From: Sphingomonas alpina
GTDB taxonomy: Bacteria > Pseudomonadota > Alphaproteobacteria > Sphingomonadales > Sphingomonadaceae
Assembly (NCBI RefSeq): GCF_014490665.1
Contig: NZ_CP061038.1
Span: 4,734,501-4,798,500, forward strand
Reading direction: 5' to 3'
DNA: 64,000 bases
Of the stretch, positions 47,320 through 57,333 are shown in pieces (the first letter of the stretch is position 1; each line of letters begins with the position of its first letter). Made by a program: the position numbers and the translations under genes. The notes beneath the pieces are model-generated. The model saw nothing but the letters and a program-made list of their open reading frames with translations. It was not told the DNA's origin and made no database searches.

Positions 47320-48642
47320 TTAGATCGCCTCCAGCGCCTGTTCGAAATCGGCGATCAGATCGTCCGCATCCTCGACGCCGATCGAGATCCGCACCAGATT
47401 GTCGGTGATACCGAGTGCCTGTTTGCGCGCATCGGGCACCGACAGATGGGTCATCGCCGCAGGGTGGCTGGCGAGCGTCTCGGTCCCGCCCAGGCTGACC
47501 GCGAGCTTGGCGATCTTGAGCGCATCGAGAAACGCGAACGCTTCTTTTTCCCCGCCCTTGACGATCAGCGAGAAGGTCGACCCCGCGCCGGTGCAGTGGC
47601 GGCGATAGATATCGGCCTGGCGCTCCATGCCGGGCGTGCTTTCGAGGAAGCCGAGATAACCGACGCGCTCGACCTTGGGGTGGGTGCGCAGATATTCGCA
47701 CACCTTGATCGCATTCTCGCCCGCGCGGCTCATGCGCAGTTCGAGCGTCTCCAGGCTGCGCATCAGCATCCAGGCGGTATTGGGGTCGCAGATCGTGCCG
47801 ATCGTGTTGCGCATCAGCCGGATGGTGTTGATATGCTCCTTCGACCCGAGCACGCCGCCGGCGACGAGATCGCTATGCCCGCCGGCATATTTGGTCAGCG
47901 AATAGACCACGATATCGGCGCCGTGCTGCAGCGGCTTGAGCCATAATGGGCCGAGGAACGTATTGTCGATCGCGATCGGCGGCTTGGCGCCCTTGAAGAT
48001 CGCGTCGCGGCTTGCCGCTACCGCCTGGATATCGACCAGCGCATTGGTCGGGTTGGCCGGGCTTTCGAGATAGATCAGCGCGACGTTGCCGCTCGATGCC
48101 TTTTGCAGCACCGCATCGATCTCCTCGCGCGTCGCGCCGGCCGGGAAGTCGAGCCAATGCACCCCGAAGCGGCCGAGGATGCGCGCGATCAGCGTTTCGG
48201 TCGCGGCATAGAGCGGGCCGGAATGGACGATCGTGTCGCCCGGCTTGACCATCGACAGGAACAGGGTGGCGATCGCCGACATGCCGGAGGAGAAAGCGAG
48301 TGCGTCCTCGGCTTCTTCCCAGATGCCGAGCCGGTCCTCCAGGATCTCCTGATTCGGTCCGTTGAAGCGCGAATAGACCAGTCCTTCCGACCCGCCCGGG
48401 CGCTTGCCGGTGACGCCTTCGAAATGGCGCTTGCCCGCCGCCGCATTGGGAAAGACGAAGGTCGAGGTGAGGAAGATCGGTGGCTTCAACGACCCTTCCG
48501 ACAGCGTCGGGTCATAGCCATGGCCCATCATCATGGTCGACGGCTTCAGCTTGCGGTCGCCGATCTTCTCGACGCTGGCCTTGGGCTTGCCGCGTGGCGG
48601 GACGCCGGTCAGATCGGCTTCGGTTTCGTTCTTGTTCGGCAT
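47320..48642 (-). CDS. Cystathionine gamma-synthase/O-acyl-homoserine sulfhydrylase-like PLP enzyme
   Basis: 440 aa, the Cys/Met-metabolism PLP family. PLP lysine in VVYSLTKYAGGHSDLVAGGVLG; the N-terminal tail contains MMMGHGYDPTLSEGSLKPPIFLTSTFVF, typical of the family. Which of the family's reactions (cystathionine synthesis, sulfhydrylation, gamma-lyase) applies cannot be told from the sequence, though length and sequence suit the synthase group. The gene stands alone, divergent from a VOC gene with a 104 bp spacer. Confidence 0.87.
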   Translation of the reverse strand: MPNKNETEADLTGVPPRGKPKASVEKIGDRKLKPSTMMMGHGYDPTLSEGSLKPPIFLTSTFVFPNAAAGKRHFEGVTGKRPGGSEGLVYSRFNGPNQEILEDRLGIWEEAEDALAFSSGMSAIATLFLSMVKPGDTIVHSGPLYAATETLIARILGRFGVHWLDFPAGATREEIDAVLQKASSGNVALIYLESPANPTNALVDIQAVAASRDAIFKGAKPPIAIDNTFLGPLWLKPLQHGADIVVYSLTKYAGGHSDLVAGGVLGSKEHINTIRLMRNTIGTICDPNTAWMLMRSLETLELRMSRAGENAIKVCEYLRTHPKVERVGYLGFLESTPGMERQADIYRRHCTGAGSTFSLIVKGGEKEAFAFLDALKIAKLAVSLGGTETLASHPAAMTHLSVPDARKQALGITDNLVRISIGVEDADDLIADFEQALEAI

Positions 48643-48746
48643 GCTCTATGTCCTGCGGGAAGGAGTGTTGGCCCATCCTAACGCCGGATAGTCGCATTTG
48701 ATACCGTCCCGGCCGTCATAGGTGAGAACCCCAAAGGAGAAAATCG

Positions 48747-49127
48747 ATGCCTGTTGCGATCGTCTCCATACCCGTCACCGATCTCGATCGCGCGCGTGCC
48801 TTTTATGTCGACACCTTGGGCCTCGCGCTTTTGCGCGACGCGCCGATGGGACCGGACATGCGCTGGATCCAGCTGCAGCCGAAAGACGGCGGCGCGACGA
48901 TCGCGCTGGTCACCTGGTTCGAGCAGCTGAGACCCGGCGGCCAGCAGGGGCTGATGCTCGGGATCGACGATGTGGATGCCGAACATGCGCGACTGACCGC
49001 GCTTGGCCTGGAGTTGCCCGCAGTCGCGGAGGAGCCCTGGGGCCGCTATATCATGCTGACTGATCCGGACGGCAACGGCCTGATCCTGTCGCAACTGACA
49101 GACCCGCAAGAGATCAGGACGCGCTGA
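48747..49127 (+). CDS. VOC family (glyoxalase-like) protein
   Basis: 126 aa. Two VOC modules: the N-terminal VSIPVTDLDRARAFYVDTLGL and the C-terminal GRYIMLTDPDGNGLILSQ. The metal ligands His and Glu are not at both usual sites, so the activity is uncertain. A common small single-gene family; CAAAGGAGAA precedes the ATG. Different sequence from the VOC gene at 4217. Confidence 0.87.
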   Translation: MPVAIVSIPVTDLDRARAFYVDTLGLALLRDAPMGPDMRWIQLQPKDGGATIALVTWFEQLRPGGQQGLMLGIDDVDAEHARLTALGLELPAVAEEPWGRYIMLTDPDGNGLILSQLTDPQEIRTR

Positions 49128-49138
49128 ACTCCCCGAGC

Positions 49139-49906
49139 TCAGCTCGGCGATTGCAAACCGATCAGCGAGATCTGCCGCCCGTAACCCGGCTCACCGCGAT
49201 GCGTCGCGCGGCGGAAGCTGAAGAAGCGGCCCTCATCGGCATAGGTGTCGAGGCCCAGCGCCTCGATCCGGGTCAGGCCGGCGGTGGCGAGGCGGGCCGT
49301 GACATAGGCTTCGAGATCGAACTGATGATGGCCCGGCTTGCCGGGCGCGAAGAAGCGTTCATTGGCCGGGTCGTCGGTTGCGAAGCGCTGCATGAAGCCG
49401 TCATCGACCTCATAGCTGGCGCGCGCGATGCACGGTCCGATCGCCGCCGCGATCCGGTCGCGCCGGGCCCCCAGCGCTTCCATCGCGGCAATCGTCGCGT
49501 CGGTGACCCCGCCGATCGCACCTTTCCAACCGGCATGCGCCGCGCCGATCACCCCGGCCTGCGGATCGACGAACAGCACCGGCGCGCAATCGGCGGTCAG
49601 GATGCCGAGCAGCAGGCCTGGCCGGTCGGTGACCAGCGCGTCGCCGCGCGGGCGTTCGGCAAACGGCGCGGTCACGGCGATCACGTCGGCGGAATGGATC
49701 TGGAACGGTGTGACCAGTGTCGCGCCGGGCAGGACAGCATCGGCGGCACGCACACGGTTCTCGGCGACGGCGGCGGGGTCATCCTCCGACCCGATACCGA
49801 CATTCAGTCCGGCATGAACGCCGGTCGAGACGCCACCGCGCCGGCCGAGAAAGCCGTGGGCTACGCTGCCCAGCGTGCGGCTGCGGGTCAATTCGACGTC
49901 GCTCAC
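49139..49906 (-). CDS. pgeF: Peptidoglycan editing factor PgeF (DUF152/YfiH)
   Basis: 255 aa, the normal length of YfiH/PgeF. The laccase-like domain is recognisable by LGILTADCAPVLFVDPQAGVIGAAHAGWKG (conserved Cys and His of the metal site) and the N-terminal LGSVAHGFLGRRGGVSTG. PgeF clears wrong L-Ser-containing muropeptides from peptidoglycan precursors. It is the last gene of the lgt-midA-GNAT-GNAT-pgeF unit, overlapping the previous gene by 4 bp. Confidence 0.92.
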   Translation of the reverse strand: MSDVELTRSRTLGSVAHGFLGRRGGVSTGVHAGLNVGIGSEDDPAAVAENRVRAADAVLPGATLVTPFQIHSADVIAVTAPFAERPRGDALVTDRPGLLLGILTADCAPVLFVDPQAGVIGAAHAGWKGAIGGVTDATIAAMEALGARRDRIAAAIGPCIARASYEVDDGFMQRFATDDPANERFFAPGKPGHHQFDLEAYVTARLATAGLTRIEALGLDTYADEGRFFSFRRATHRGEPGYGRQISLIGLQSPS

Positions 49907-50424
49907 AGCGCCAGCCGCCAGATCCCGTCGTCATGCACCTGGCCGCCGGTGACGAAGTCGAACCGCCCGACCTTGGCGAAGCCGTGCCGGGCGTAGAAAC
50001 GCACCGCGCGCACATTGTCGTCGAACACCGCAAGATAGAGTTCGCCCGCGTCATGCGCGCGCGCCGTGTCGATCGCCCAGGCCATCAGCGTGGCGGCCAC
50101 GCCGGCGCCCTTTACGCCTTCATCGACATAGAGCTGGCGCACCTCCAATGCCCCGGGCACGGCGGCGTCATAGGGCAAGCTCATCGGCATCACCTTGACG
50201 TAGCCGACCGGCACGCTGTTCTGAAACGCCGCGCGCCACAGGATTGCAGGGTCGCCCAGGTCGCGCTGCATATGCCCGGACGGACCATAGGCCATATCGA
50301 GATAGACGCTCATCTCGGGCGGGGCGATCTTGGCCGCAAAGGTGGCAGCGAAGCTGGTGCGCGCCATCGCCGATAATGCTGCCGCGTCCGCCTGGGTCGG
50401 GATACGGTATTCGAGATCGTTCAC
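49903..50424 (-). CDS. GNAT family acetyltransferase
   Basis: 173 aa. GNAT fold with the acetyl-CoA pyrophosphate loop in YVDEGVKGAGVAATLMAWAI and the final beta strand (RFYARHGFAKVGRF). It shares its N-terminal pattern (AALSAMARTSFAATF) with the next gene (PALSAMARRSFTETF), pointing to a tandem duplication. The overlaps of 4 bp on both sides show translational coupling. Substrate unknown. Confidence 0.9.
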   Translation of the reverse strand: MNDLEYRIPTQADAAALSAMARTSFAATFAAKIAPPEMSVYLDMAYGPSGHMQRDLGDPAILWRAAFQNSVPVGYVKVMPMSLPYDAAVPGALEVRQLYVDEGVKGAGVAATLMAWAIDTARAHDAGELYLAVFDDNVRAVRFYARHGFAKVGRFDFVTGGQVHDDGIWRLAL

Positions 50425-50966
50425 AGCACCAGCCTCATGAGATTATCGTCATCCACCGTTTCGCCGACGCGAAACGCGTAGCGGCCGATATCGCGAAAGC
50501 CGTAGCGTTCATAGAATCGGTGTGCGCGGTGATTGTCGACATAGACGCTGAGGATAATCTCCTTCGCACCATGCGCGCGCGAATGCTCCAGCGCCCAGTC
50601 CATCAGCGTTTGGGCAACGCCCTGGCCCTGCCACGGGCCCAGAATATAGAATTGGTACAGCTCGATCGCATCGGGCCGCCATTCGCCCGGGAAGGTCACG
50701 GGACCCATTTTGACGAAGCCGATGATCTTGTCCCCTTCGAGCGCGAGCCGGACCGCGAAATCGGGATCGGACAGCTGCGAGGGCAGGCCGTTGGCGCCGA
50801 ACGCCTCGTCGAGAAAGGCGGCAAGATCGGACTGGCGATAGAGCGTGCCGAACGTCTCCGTGAAGCTGCGCCGCGCCATGGCCGACAGGGCCGGGCCGTC
50901 GATGGTGCGCGCGTCGCGATAGGTGATGGCGGGTGGGGGAGCGAGATCGGTCATGATGTCCGCCAT
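50421..50966 (-). CDS. GNAT family acetyltransferase (paralogue)
   Basis: 181 aa; an internal start (MTDLAPPP, 50954) is also possible. Acetyl-CoA loop in ILGPWQGQGVAQTLMDWALE (Q/RxxGxA type), with RFYERYGFRDIGRYAF at the end. Paralogue of the gene at 49903. It overlaps that gene by 4 bp and follows midA by 37 bp, so both belong to the lgt-pgeF operon. Substrate unknown. Confidence 0.9.
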   Translation of the reverse strand: MADIMTDLAPPPAITYRDARTIDGPALSAMARRSFTETFGTLYRQSDLAAFLDEAFGANGLPSQLSDPDFAVRLALEGDKIIGFVKMGPVTFPGEWRPDAIELYQFYILGPWQGQGVAQTLMDWALEHSRAHGAKEIILSVYVDNHRAHRFYERYGFRDIGRYAFRVGETVDDDNLMRLVL

Positions 50967-51003
50967 ATGCCGTTGCGGCCGATCCCGCTACCGATCGCCT
51001 CGA

Positions 51004-52053
51004 TTATGCGAAGCCCGCCGGTGCCGGCCAGGCCGGCGCGGTGACGGCGAGCGCCTTGAACAATGTGCCCATCGCGTCGGACCCGATCAGCCGGTCGCGA
51101 TCGGCGGTAATGCCCGCCACGCGATCGGGGGCAGCCGCGCTCAAAGCTGCGGCGCGCGCGGCGATGCCCAGTGCGGAGAGCAAGGCGCCCTGATCGACCG
51201 GGCCGAACCGGGCAGCGCCTTCGGTCTGCGCGGCGGCGGCGAGCGTCGCCATGTCGACATGCGCGGTCAGATCATGCTCGCCGGGATTGTCGAACGGATT
51301 GACGAAGCCGTGCGCGCGCATTGCCTGCAGCGTGTCGCCGACTGCCGGGCCTTCATAGCCATAGTCGATGACCAATGCGGCACCGCCCTGCGCGACGATG
51401 CGCTGCGCCAGGTCGCGCATGATCGCAACGCTGGCGGGGGAAGTTTCGATGATCGACCCCGGCGGCGCCTCACGCAACTCCGCGGGCAGGATCGAATCGG
51501 GCACCTGCTTGCCGGCGATCGGCAGGAACAGCAGGTCTTGGCAGGCAATGAGCCGCTCGTGCCAGCCGCCGGTTGTGCGGACCAGCTGATGGATCGGCAG
51601 CGCATCGAAGAATTCATTGGCGATGACGACCAGCGGCCGGTCACCCGGCAGGGTCGAGACGCTGTCGTGCCAGATCGCCTGTGGCACCCGCTCTGCCTGC
51701 GCCTTGCGCAGGATCGGGCTGGTTTCGACGAAATGCACCGGCGGCGTCAGGCCGACGGTCGCCATTGCGCGCAATGCGTCGGCGGCGAGCGTGCCGCGCC
51801 CCGGGCCGAGTTCGATCCAGGCAATATCCGGCCGGCTGGCGCGGTCCCACAGATCGGCGCACCACAGGCCGACCAGCTCGCCGAACATCTGGCTGATTTC
51901 GGGCGCAGTGGTGAAGTCGCCCGCTGCGCCCAGCGGATCGCGCGTCGCATAATAATGCGCGTTCGCCGCGCCCATGAAATGTGCGAGCGGAATCGGCCCC
52001 GCCAGCGTGATGGCCCGGGCGAGCCGGTCGGGAAGGGGGGCATCTTCAATCAT
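51004..52053 (-). CDS. MidA/NDUFAF7-like SAM-dependent methyltransferase (DUF185)
   Basis: 349 aa from MIEDAPLPDRL. SAM-binding motif ELGPGRGTLAADALRAM at about 87-103, preceded by DFTTAPEISQMFGELVG, the marker of the MidA/NDUFAF7 family, which methylates an Arg of the complex I subunit NDUFS2 in mitochondria. It lies directly after lgt and before the two GNAT genes on the same strand. A role in complex I assembly is inferred from the family. Confidence 0.9.
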   Translation of the reverse strand: MIEDAPLPDRLARAITLAGPIPLAHFMGAANAHYYATRDPLGAAGDFTTAPEISQMFGELVGLWCADLWDRASRPDIAWIELGPGRGTLAADALRAMATVGLTPPVHFVETSPILRKAQAERVPQAIWHDSVSTLPGDRPLVVIANEFFDALPIHQLVRTTGGWHERLIACQDLLFLPIAGKQVPDSILPAELREAPPGSIIETSPASVAIMRDLAQRIVAQGGAALVIDYGYEGPAVGDTLQAMRAHGFVNPFDNPGEHDLTAHVDMATLAAAAQTEGAARFGPVDQGALLSALGIAARAAALSAAAPDRVAGITADRDRLIGSDAMGTLFKALAVTAPAWPAPAGFA

Positions 52054-52068
52054 CGGAAAACCCCCTTC

Positions 52069-52144
52069 CGTTCGTGTCGAGCGAAGTCGAGACACATTAG
52101 GGCAGGTGCCGGTGGCTGTTTCTCGACTTCGCTCGAAACGAACG
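52069..52144. repeat. Palindromic repeat CGTTCGTGTCGAGCGAAGTC
   Basis: CGTTCGTGTCGAGCGAAGTC and GACTTCGCTCGAAACGAACG enclose about 35 bp, in the gap between lgt and the midA-like gene. It shares its terminal CGTTCG with the other repeats, but the inner arms differ; a variant at 61468-61550 has the same arms. It may reduce read-through between the two genes, although they share a strand. Confidence 0.75.
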
Positions 52145-52166
52145 CAAGAAGAGATAGCGGACTGGT

Positions 52167-53000
52167 TCAGGCGACGCTCTCGCCCCCCGCGATCGGCTCG
52201 ACACGCTCGCGTCGTTTCGCCGATGTCGCGATCAGATAGATGCCGCCCAGGATCATCGGCACGCACAGCCATTGGCCCATATGGAGGCCGGTCGAGGCAG
52301 CGAAATCACGCAGCTGGTCGTCGGGCTCGCGGTAGAATTCGACGCAGAAGCGCGCAATGCCATAGCCGGCGACGAAGATGCCGACGAGCTTGCCCGGATC
52401 GTAGCGCGCCTTGGTCTTCCAGAAGGCGAACCACAAGACGATGAACAGCAAAATGCCTTCGAGCGCCGCCTCGTAGAGCTGGCTCGGATGGCGCGCCAGC
52501 GGGCCGCCGCCGCGCTCGAAGATGATCGCCCAGGCGACGTTGCTCGGCTTGCCCCACAGTTCGCCGTTCACGAAATTCGCCAGCCGGCCGAAGAACAGCC
52601 CGAACGGCACGACGCACGCGACATAGTCATGGACGCGCAGCCAGTTCAGCCCGTTCTTGCGCGCGAACAGGATCAGCGCGAGGCTGGTGCCGATGACACC
52701 GCCATGGAAGGACATGCCGCCATCCCATAGCTTCAGGATGCGGATCGGATCGAGGAACATGTCCGACGCATAGAAGATCACATAGCCGAGCCGTCCGCCC
52801 AGGATGACGCCGAGCGTCGCATAGAAAACGAGATCATCGGCATGGCGCCGCGCCATCGGCGCGCCCGGCTGTGCGATCAGCTTGAGCAGATACCACCAGC
52901 CGACCAGGATGCCGGTGATATAGGCGATCGAATACCATTTGATCTGGAAGAAGCCCAGGTTGAGCGCCACGGGATCGAGCCCGAGACTGCTGAACGTCAT
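52167..53000 (-). CDS. lgt: Prolipoprotein diacylglyceryl transferase
   Basis: 277 aa from [14 protein letters not shown] (53000). Inner-membrane enzyme that transfers a diacylglyceryl group to the lipobox Cys, the first step of lipoprotein maturation. [28 protein letters not shown] and [27 protein letters not shown] are the Lgt signatures. Seven predicted helices. Divergent from the acyl-CoA ligase; first of the minus-strand unit that contains midA, GNATs and pgeF. Confidence 0.96.
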   Translation of the reverse strand: MTFSSLGLDPVALNLGFFQIKWYSIAYITGILVGWWYLLKLIAQPGAPMARRHADDLVFYATLGVILGGRLGYVIFYASDMFLDPIRILKLWDGGMSFHGGVIGTSLALILFARKNGLNWLRVHDYVACVVPFGLFFGRLANFVNGELWGKPSNVAWAIIFERGGGPLARHPSQLYEAALEGILLFIVLWFAFWKTKARYDPGKLVGIFVAGYGIARFCVEFYREPDDQLRDFAASTGLHMGQWLCVPMILGGIYLIATSAKRRERVEPIAGGESVA

Positions 53001-53100
53001 GTGTGTCTGGGCGGCGGTGGCGGCAGTCAGGATCAAGGCTTTTCCCCGGGCTTTCCAGTCTCCATAAAGAGCCTGGGCGATAGAACCAATAGGAGAGAGC

Positions 53101-54825
53101 ATGCGCACCGAGCTTGACCGGCGAATGGATGAGGGCCTGGCCAGGCTGAGCGGAGAGGGCGGGCCCCTGCCATTGACCCGAGCGGCGCTCGACCGGTTCG
53201 GTGTCGAGGTGCCGGTGATCGCCGCCGCGCCGCCGGCTTTGTCCTATTATTTCGCACATTACTGCAATGAACATGCCGACAAGACCTTCCTCGTCGCCGG
53301 CTTGGAACGGCTGACCTTTGCCGAGGTATTTGCCACGGCCCGACAGGTCGCCGGTGCGCTGGCGGGCGAGCTTGGTGTGAAGAAGGGCGATCGAATCGGC
53401 ATCGCGATGCGCAATTCGCCGAGCTGGATCGCGCTTTATATGGGCATCGTCATGGCCGGGGGGATCGCCACCCTGCTCAACGGCTGGTGGCAATCGGCCG
53501 AGCTCGACGAGGCGTTGCGCGATGTCGAATGCAGCCTGGTCTTCGCCGATCCGCCGCGTGCCAAACGCCTGGCCGAGGTTGCCGGGCTGGCCGCGAAACT
53601 CGTCACGATCGATGACCTGCAACCGCTGGCGTCCGCGCTGGCGCCGGTAACCGGCCTCGGCCAGGCGGAAACCCTGCCGATGCTCGCCGCCACCGATGAT
53701 GCGACGATCCTGTTCACCTCCGGTTCGACCGGCCAGTCCAAGGGCGCGATCAGCGATCACCGCGCGGTGGTCCAGGGGATCTTCAATTATCTGACCCAGG
53801 CGTTGGTCATGCTCGGCATCTCGACCGAGGACGGCGTGTCGCCGCCCGCTCAGCATGCGACACTGCTCAACGTGCCGCTGTTCCATGTGACGGCGGAGGT
53901 GCCGGTGTTCCTGCAAAGCTTCGCGATGGGGCGAAAGCTGGTGCTGATGCCGAAATGGGATGCCGAGGAGGCGATGCGGCTGATCGAGGCCGAAGGCGTG
54001 ACCTATTTTGTCGGCGTGCCGCTGATGAGCTTCGAGATTCTCACTCATCCCAACCGCTCGCGATACAATCTCTCGACCGTCTCGGACTTCGCCGCCGGCG
54101 GTGCGCCGCGCCCGGTCGATCACGTCCGGCGGATCAAGGACGAAATGGGCGGCCCCAAGGGCGAGGGTGCGCCGCTGCTCGGCTATGGTCTGACCGAAAC
54201 CAATGGGGTCGGCTGCGGCAATTGGCGAAGCAACTATATCGCCAAGCCCAATTCGACCGGGAGAGCATCGCTGCCGCTGGTCGATCTCGCGATCCTCGAC
54301 GGGAACGGCAAGCCGGTCGCGGCGGGCGGGCGCGGCGAAGTCGGGATCCGCTCGATCTGCAACTTCCGCGAATATTACAACCGGCCCGAAGCGACGCGCG
54401 AGGCATACACCAGCGACGGTTATTTCCTGACCGGCGATATCGGGTATCTCGACGACGAGGGTTATCTGTTCATCGTCGATCGCAAGAAGGACATTATCAT
54501 CCGCGGTGGCGAGAATATCTCGTGCCAGGAGGTCGAGGCGGCGATTTACGAACATCCCGCCGTCGCCGAAGCCGCGGTGTTCGGCTTGCCCGATGAACGT
54601 TTCGGCGAAGTGCCGGGCGCGGTGGTCAAATATCGCGATGGCGAGGAACTGACCCCGGAAGAGCTCTGCGCCTTCCTGTTCGCGCATATTGCCGCGTTCA
54701 AAGTGCCGCAGCGCATCTGGACCTCGGCTGAGCCGTTGCCGCGACTGGGAACGGAGAAGATCGACAAGGTGAGTTTGCGCGAGACCTATCGCGCGCTGGC
54801 AAAGGCAGAGGCAGAGGCGACCTGA
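53101..54825 (+). CDS. Class I adenylate-forming acyl-CoA ligase
   Basis: 574 aa. Adenylation motif [15 protein letters not shown] (about 203-217), GYGLTETNG (about 361-369), and [27 protein letters not shown] (about 450-476), the P-loop and hinge of AMP-forming synthetases. Activates a carboxylic acid to acyl-AMP and then acyl-CoA in the cytoplasm. The substrate (fatty or aromatic acid) cannot be told. Start is preceded by AGGAGAGAGC. Confidence 0.93.
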   Translation: MRTELDRRMDEGLARLSGEGGPLPLTRAALDRFGVEVPVIAAAPPALSYYFAHYCNEHADKTFLVAGLERLTFAEVFATARQVAGALAGELGVKKGDRIGIAMRNSPSWIALYMGIVMAGGIATLLNGWWQSAELDEALRDVECSLVFADPPRAKRLAEVAGLAAKLVTIDDLQPLASALAPVTGLGQAETLPMLAATDDATILFTSGSTGQSKGAISDHRAVVQGIFNYLTQALVMLGISTEDGVSPPAQHATLLNVPLFHVTAEVPVFLQSFAMGRKLVLMPKWDAEEAMRLIEAEGVTYFVGVPLMSFEILTHPNRSRYNLSTVSDFAAGGAPRPVDHVRRIKDEMGGPKGEGAPLLGYGLTETNGVGCGNWRSNYIAKPNSTGRASLPLVDLAILDGNGKPVAAGGRGEVGIRSICNFREYYNRPEATREAYTSDGYFLTGDIGYLDDEGYLFIVDRKKDIIIRGGENISCQEVEAAIYEHPAVAEAAVFGLPDERFGEVPGAVVKYRDGEELTPEELCAFLFAHIAAFKVPQRIWTSAEPLPRLGTEKIDKVSLRETYRALAKAEAEAT

Positions 54826-54942
54826 TCGAGGTTGCGGGACACATGGTCATCACTAACAGTTTGCAACTGACATCGATGTAAATATCTTGCGCGAACCTTC
54901 GATCTGCGACAGTGTCGGCCCCATAAAAAGAGGGGCTGTTCG

Positions 54943-57228
54943 ATGCGGAAATGGATGCTTGCGGCAACTGTGCTGGGCCTTGCCCATGGCCATGCGGCGG
55001 AGGCGCGCGCGCCACGGTTCGCAGCGACGGTCGTGCGCACGACATATGGCATTCCGCACGTCAGCGCGCGCGACTGGCGCGGGGCCGGTTATGGTGTCGG
55101 CTACGCCTATGCGCAGGACAATCTGTGCCTGCTCGCGGAACAGCTCGTCACCACCGCGGGCGAGCGATCGCGCTATTTTGGGCCGAAGGAAAGCGCTGAT
55201 CTGGGGTCCGGCCGGATCGACAATCTTTCGTCCGATCTCTTTTTCCGGTCAGTGATCGACCTGCCGGCGCTGCGGCGCGGCCTGTCCCATCAGGAACCGG
55301 GGGCGGTGCAACTGCTGACCGGCTATATCGCCGGCTATAACCGGTGGCTACGCGACCTGGGCCCGGCCCGGGTGCCGGTGGCGTGTCGCGGCAAGCCGTG
55401 GGTGCGGCCGATGACGATGGACGACGCGCTGCGCGTGAACGACACGCTGATGCAGCTGACTTCGGTCGCGTTCGCGGCGGCGATCGTCGCTGCGCAGCCG
55501 CCAGGTGCGGCGCAGGCAGCCGCGATGACTACCAGTCCCGGGCCGTTCGGCCTGACGGATGTCGGGCGCAATGACTGGGGCAGCAATGGCTGGGTGTTCG
55601 GCGGCGATGTGACCAGCGACGGGCGCGGGTTGCTGGTCGGCAATCCGCATTTCCCATGGAATGGGCCGGGCCGTTTCTGGCAGATGCACGTCACCATCCC
55701 GGGTATTTACGACGCGATGGGCAGCGGGCTCGCCGGATCGCCCTTGCCGACCCTGGGGTTCAATCGCGACATCGCCTGGACCCATACCGTCACCGCGGCG
55801 CAGCACTTCACCTTGTTCGAGCTCAAGATCGACCCGGCCGATCCGACTGCCTATCTGGTCGATGGAAAGAGCGAGAAGATGGGTCGGCGGACGATCAGCG
55901 TCGCGATGCCCGACGGCACCGCGCCGGTCGAACGCACACTCTACACCACGCGGTTCGGCGCGCTGGTCGCGATGCCGGCGCTGGGCCTGAGCTGGTCGGC
56001 GAAGCGAGCATTCGCCTTTCGCGAGGCCAATCATGGCAACCAGCGCGCGCTCGGCACCTGGATGGCGATCGGGCGGGCGCACAGCGTCGGCGAGGTGCGC
56101 TCCGCGATCGAGCGCACGCTCGGCATTCCCTGGGTCAATACCCTGGTCGTCGATCGCAAGGGTGATGCGATGCATGCCGATGTGACGGCAGTGCCGAATG
56201 TATCGATCGCCAAGGCAAAGGACTGCGCGACACCCTTGTCTGCGCTGGTCGCGTCTCGCGTCGTGCTGCTCGACGGATCGCGCAGTGCGTGCGATTGGGA
56301 CAAGACGCCCGGCACGCCGGTTGCCGGACTGTTGCCGGCGGGCCAGCAGGCAGTGTGGTTACGGCGCGATTATCTCGCCAACAGCAACGACAGCTACTGG
56401 CTGAGCAATCCGCACACGCCCTATGCGACGCTGTCGCCGATCCTTGGCCCGGCACAGACCGAACGGACGCTGCGCACGCGATCGGGCCTGATAGAGATCG
56501 AGCGCTGGCTGAACGGCGCGCCGGGCCGCAAGATCGACCGCGAGGCAGGCAAGGCGCTGATCCTTGCCAATCACAGCCTGGCGGCCGAACTGGTGATGGA
56601 CCCGCTGCTTGCCCTGTGCGCCGGCAAGGCCGAGGTCGCCGCGGCCTGCGCCGCACTGAAGGGGTGGGAGCGCAAATTCGACCTCGACAGCCGCGGTGCC
56701 CACCTGTTCTCGACCTTCTGGCTGGCGGTGCAGGCGCAGCCCGGTCTCTGGGCGGTGAAGTTCGACCCGGTCGATCCGGTGCACACGCCGCGCGATCTGG
56801 TCACCAGCGGCGCGAGCGGGGCGAAGCTGATCGCGGCGTTGGCCGATGCGGCGGCGAAGCTGGGCAAGGACGGGATCGCGCTGGATGCGCGCTGGGGCGA
56901 CGTCCAATATGCGCCGCGCGGGACGGAGCGTATCCCGATCCACGGCGCCGACGGGCTGCTCGGCGTGCTCAATGTGATCATCAACGAGCCGGCGCCGGGT
57001 GGTGTGAAGCCCAAGCACGGGTCGAGCTATATCCAGATCGTCGGTTTCGACGCGGCCGGCCCGATCGCCGATGCGGTGCTGACCTATTCGCAATCGACCG
57101 ACCCGGCATCACCCTGGTACGCCGACCAGACCAGGCTTTATTCGCGCAAGGGATGGCACCGGCTGCCCTTCACGCCGGCGCAGATCGCGGCCGATGGCGG
57201 GGATCATCCAGTGCGGTTGCGTGAGTGA
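54943..57228 (+). CDS. Penicillin-acylase-family Ntn-hydrolase (acylase)
   Basis: 761 aa with a short signal peptide ending near GHAAEA. The family's precursor splits into alpha and beta chains: the new N-terminal nucleophile is Ser214 in NDWGSNGWVFGG. The alpha part (22-213) is helical; the beta part (214-761) carries NTLVVDRKGDAMHADVTAVPNVS. Homologues include PvdQ-type N-acyl-homoserine-lactone acylases and cephalosporin/aculeacin acylases. The gene is alone, facing right, 117 bp after the ligase. The substrate is unknown; an AHL or an amide is likely. Confidence 0.9.
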   Translation: MRKWMLAATVLGLAHGHAAEARAPRFAATVVRTTYGIPHVSARDWRGAGYGVGYAYAQDNLCLLAEQLVTTAGERSRYFGPKESADLGSGRIDNLSSDLFFRSVIDLPALRRGLSHQEPGAVQLLTGYIAGYNRWLRDLGPARVPVACRGKPWVRPMTMDDALRVNDTLMQLTSVAFAAAIVAAQPPGAAQAAAMTTSPGPFGLTDVGRNDWGSNGWVFGGDVTSDGRGLLVGNPHFPWNGPGRFWQMHVTIPGIYDAMGSGLAGSPLPTLGFNRDIAWTHTVTAAQHFTLFELKIDPADPTAYLVDGKSEKMGRRTISVAMPDGTAPVERTLYTTRFGALVAMPALGLSWSAKRAFAFREANHGNQRALGTWMAIGRAHSVGEVRSAIERTLGIPWVNTLVVDRKGDAMHADVTAVPNVSIAKAKDCATPLSALVASRVVLLDGSRSACDWDKTPGTPVAGLLPAGQQAVWLRRDYLANSNDSYWLSNPHTPYATLSPILGPAQTERTLRTRSGLIEIERWLNGAPGRKIDREAGKALILANHSLAAELVMDPLLALCAGKAEVAAACAALKGWERKFDLDSRGAHLFSTFWLAVQAQPGLWAVKFDPVDPVHTPRDLVTSGASGAKLIAALADAAAKLGKDGIALDARWGDVQYAPRGTERIPIHGADGLLGVLNVIINEPAPGGVKPKHGSSYIQIVGFDAAGPIADAVLTYSQSTDPASPWYADQTRLYSRKGWHRLPFTPAQIAADGGDHPVRLRE

Positions 57229-57333
57229 AGCGGTATCGGATTGTGATGGCGGCGAGAACGGCCTGAGGCGCTGACGGTCCAGCCATCGCTGTCCTCCCTT
57301 CCCACCTTCCACCGGCGGAGATAGAGCAGGCCG

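Noticed and set aside
48643..48746. A SAM-responsive riboswitch before the Cys/Met PLP enzyme
   Set aside because: The 104 bp leader can form a small stem, but none of the conserved SAM-II or other SAM-riboswitch core sequences is present.
52834..54687. A 617-codon minus-strand frame
   Set aside because: Opposite the acyl-CoA ligase with its complete adenylation motifs; GC-rich codon bias creates such frames.
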